Below are positions 6,227 through 6,504 of a DNA stretch of 6,504 nucleotides, one piece after another. The stretch's first letter is position 1, and each line of letters begins with the position of its first letter. A program made the position numbers and the translations under genes. Source of the stretch: Planctomycetaceae bacterium (GTDB taxonomy: Bacteria > Planctomycetota > Planctomycetia > Pirellulales > UBA1268). The stretch spans positions 3,557 through 10,060 of the forward strand of contig DNLZ01000369.1 of assembly GCA_003488325.1 (NCBI GenBank), in the 5' to 3' direction. Below the pieces are notes generated by a model. It was not told the origin of the DNA, searched no databases, and was given only the letters and a program-made list of their open reading frames with translations.

Positions 6227-6504
6227 TCAGGCTGCGCGCGCGTGTCGCTCGAGAGGGCCATAGCCGAGTTCGCGCAGAAGCCTTGCGACCGCATGAGGTG
6301 TATGGGCAACCTCGAAGTCTTTGCACTGGCGCCAGGATCCAATGCTGGTTTTAAAGGTCGGTCGATCACCATTTCGACTCCAGCGGATGAAGGCTGTGGA
6401 TGAGAAGCCGCGGAAGCCCTCGCGGCTGCCACGGTAGAACCGCTCGTAGCGTGTGAATCGCCGGGCATCGAGCATCGACGCTGCGAACGGGAGGTCGAGG
6501 AAAT
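6227..6504 (-). CDS. Unrecognised protein, C-terminal part (5' end outside window)
   Basis: A minus-strand frame is open from the right edge to a TGA at 6227-6229 and encodes about 92 residues. The first methionine inside is at 6475, but the frame continues upstream with FLDLPFAAS, so the true start is probably outside the window. The segment is rich in Phe, Arg and aromatic residues: RRFTRYERFYRGSREGFRGF, then AFIRWSRNGDRP, IGSWRQCKDFEVAHTPHAV and a final LLRELGYGPLERHARAA helix. Codons are mixed but plausible for a real gene, and the competing plus-strand frames here are short and arginine-rich. I do not recognise the family; there is no transmembrane segment, signal peptide or clear catalytic motif. 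It is convergent with the glycosyltransferase, whose stop is 115 bases away, so it most likely belongs to another transcription unit and may mark the right boundary of the cluster. The 6112-6226 gap holds only a weak five-base hairpin (CACCA-GGGA-TGGTG, 6161-6174) without a T-run. Confidence 0.5.
   Translation of the reverse strand, partial: FLDLPFAASMLDARRFTRYERFYRGSREGFRGFSSTAFIRWSRNGDRPTFKTSIGSWRQCKDFEVAHTPHAVARLLRELGYGPLERHARAA

Noticed and set aside
1..6504. Search for tRNA, rRNA, CRISPR, insertion-sequence ends or direct-repeat arrays
   Set aside because: No cloverleaf-like segment, regularly spaced repeats, transposase motif or flanking terminal repeats were seen by eye; a weak or distant signal could still be missed.

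Overview
The window is a stretch of a bacterial surface-polysaccharide (O-antigen, capsule or exopolysaccharide type) biosynthesis cluster. Five genes read left to right on the plus strand, and a sixth, unrecognised partial gene enters from the right edge on the minus strand. The taxon cannot be fixed from the sequence. The first 3.6 kb is very GC-rich with strongly G/C-ending codons, and not every gene has a Shine-Dalgarno. A high-GC Gram-negative fits (proteobacterial, planctomycete or similar), but that is inference.

Layout: (1) 1-482, C-terminal part of GDP-mannose 4,6-dehydratase, cut by the window edge. (2) 535-1767, PLP-dependent DegT/DnrJ/EryC1-type sugar aminotransferase. (3) 1778-3631, a 617-residue glycosyltransferase made of a degenerate GT2-like N-terminal half and an intact GT2 C-terminal half. 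(4) 3722-4339, small SAM-dependent methyltransferase. (5) 4376-4969, left-handed beta-helix acyltransferase resembling the VioB type. (6) 5065-6111, single-domain GT2 glycosyltransferase. (7) 6112-6226, short non-coding stretch with no convincing terminator. (8) 6227-6504, minus-strand C-terminal part of an unidentified protein, convergent with the cluster.

How the genes may work together: the dehydratase makes GDP-4-keto-6-deoxy-D-mannose. The aminotransferase could aminate a 4-keto-6-deoxy nucleotide sugar, and the acyltransferase could N-acylate the product, giving an N-acyl 4-amino-4,6-dideoxyhexose. The two glycosyltransferases would add this or other sugars to a lipid-linked repeat unit, and the methyltransferase could O-methylate a glycan or cap a chain. 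The order of the pathway is inferred from neighbourhood and family knowledge; the sugar nucleotide actually used is not proven.

Base composition changes sharply near 3632. Genes before it are about 70-75 % GC by local counts, while those after it drop, with sample lines near 48 %. The right half may therefore have been acquired separately. I see no RNA gene, CRISPR array, insertion sequence or defence system. The most notable points are the pseudo-GT2/GT2 fusion, the possible VioA/VioB-like pair beside a GDP-sugar dehydratase, and the composition break.
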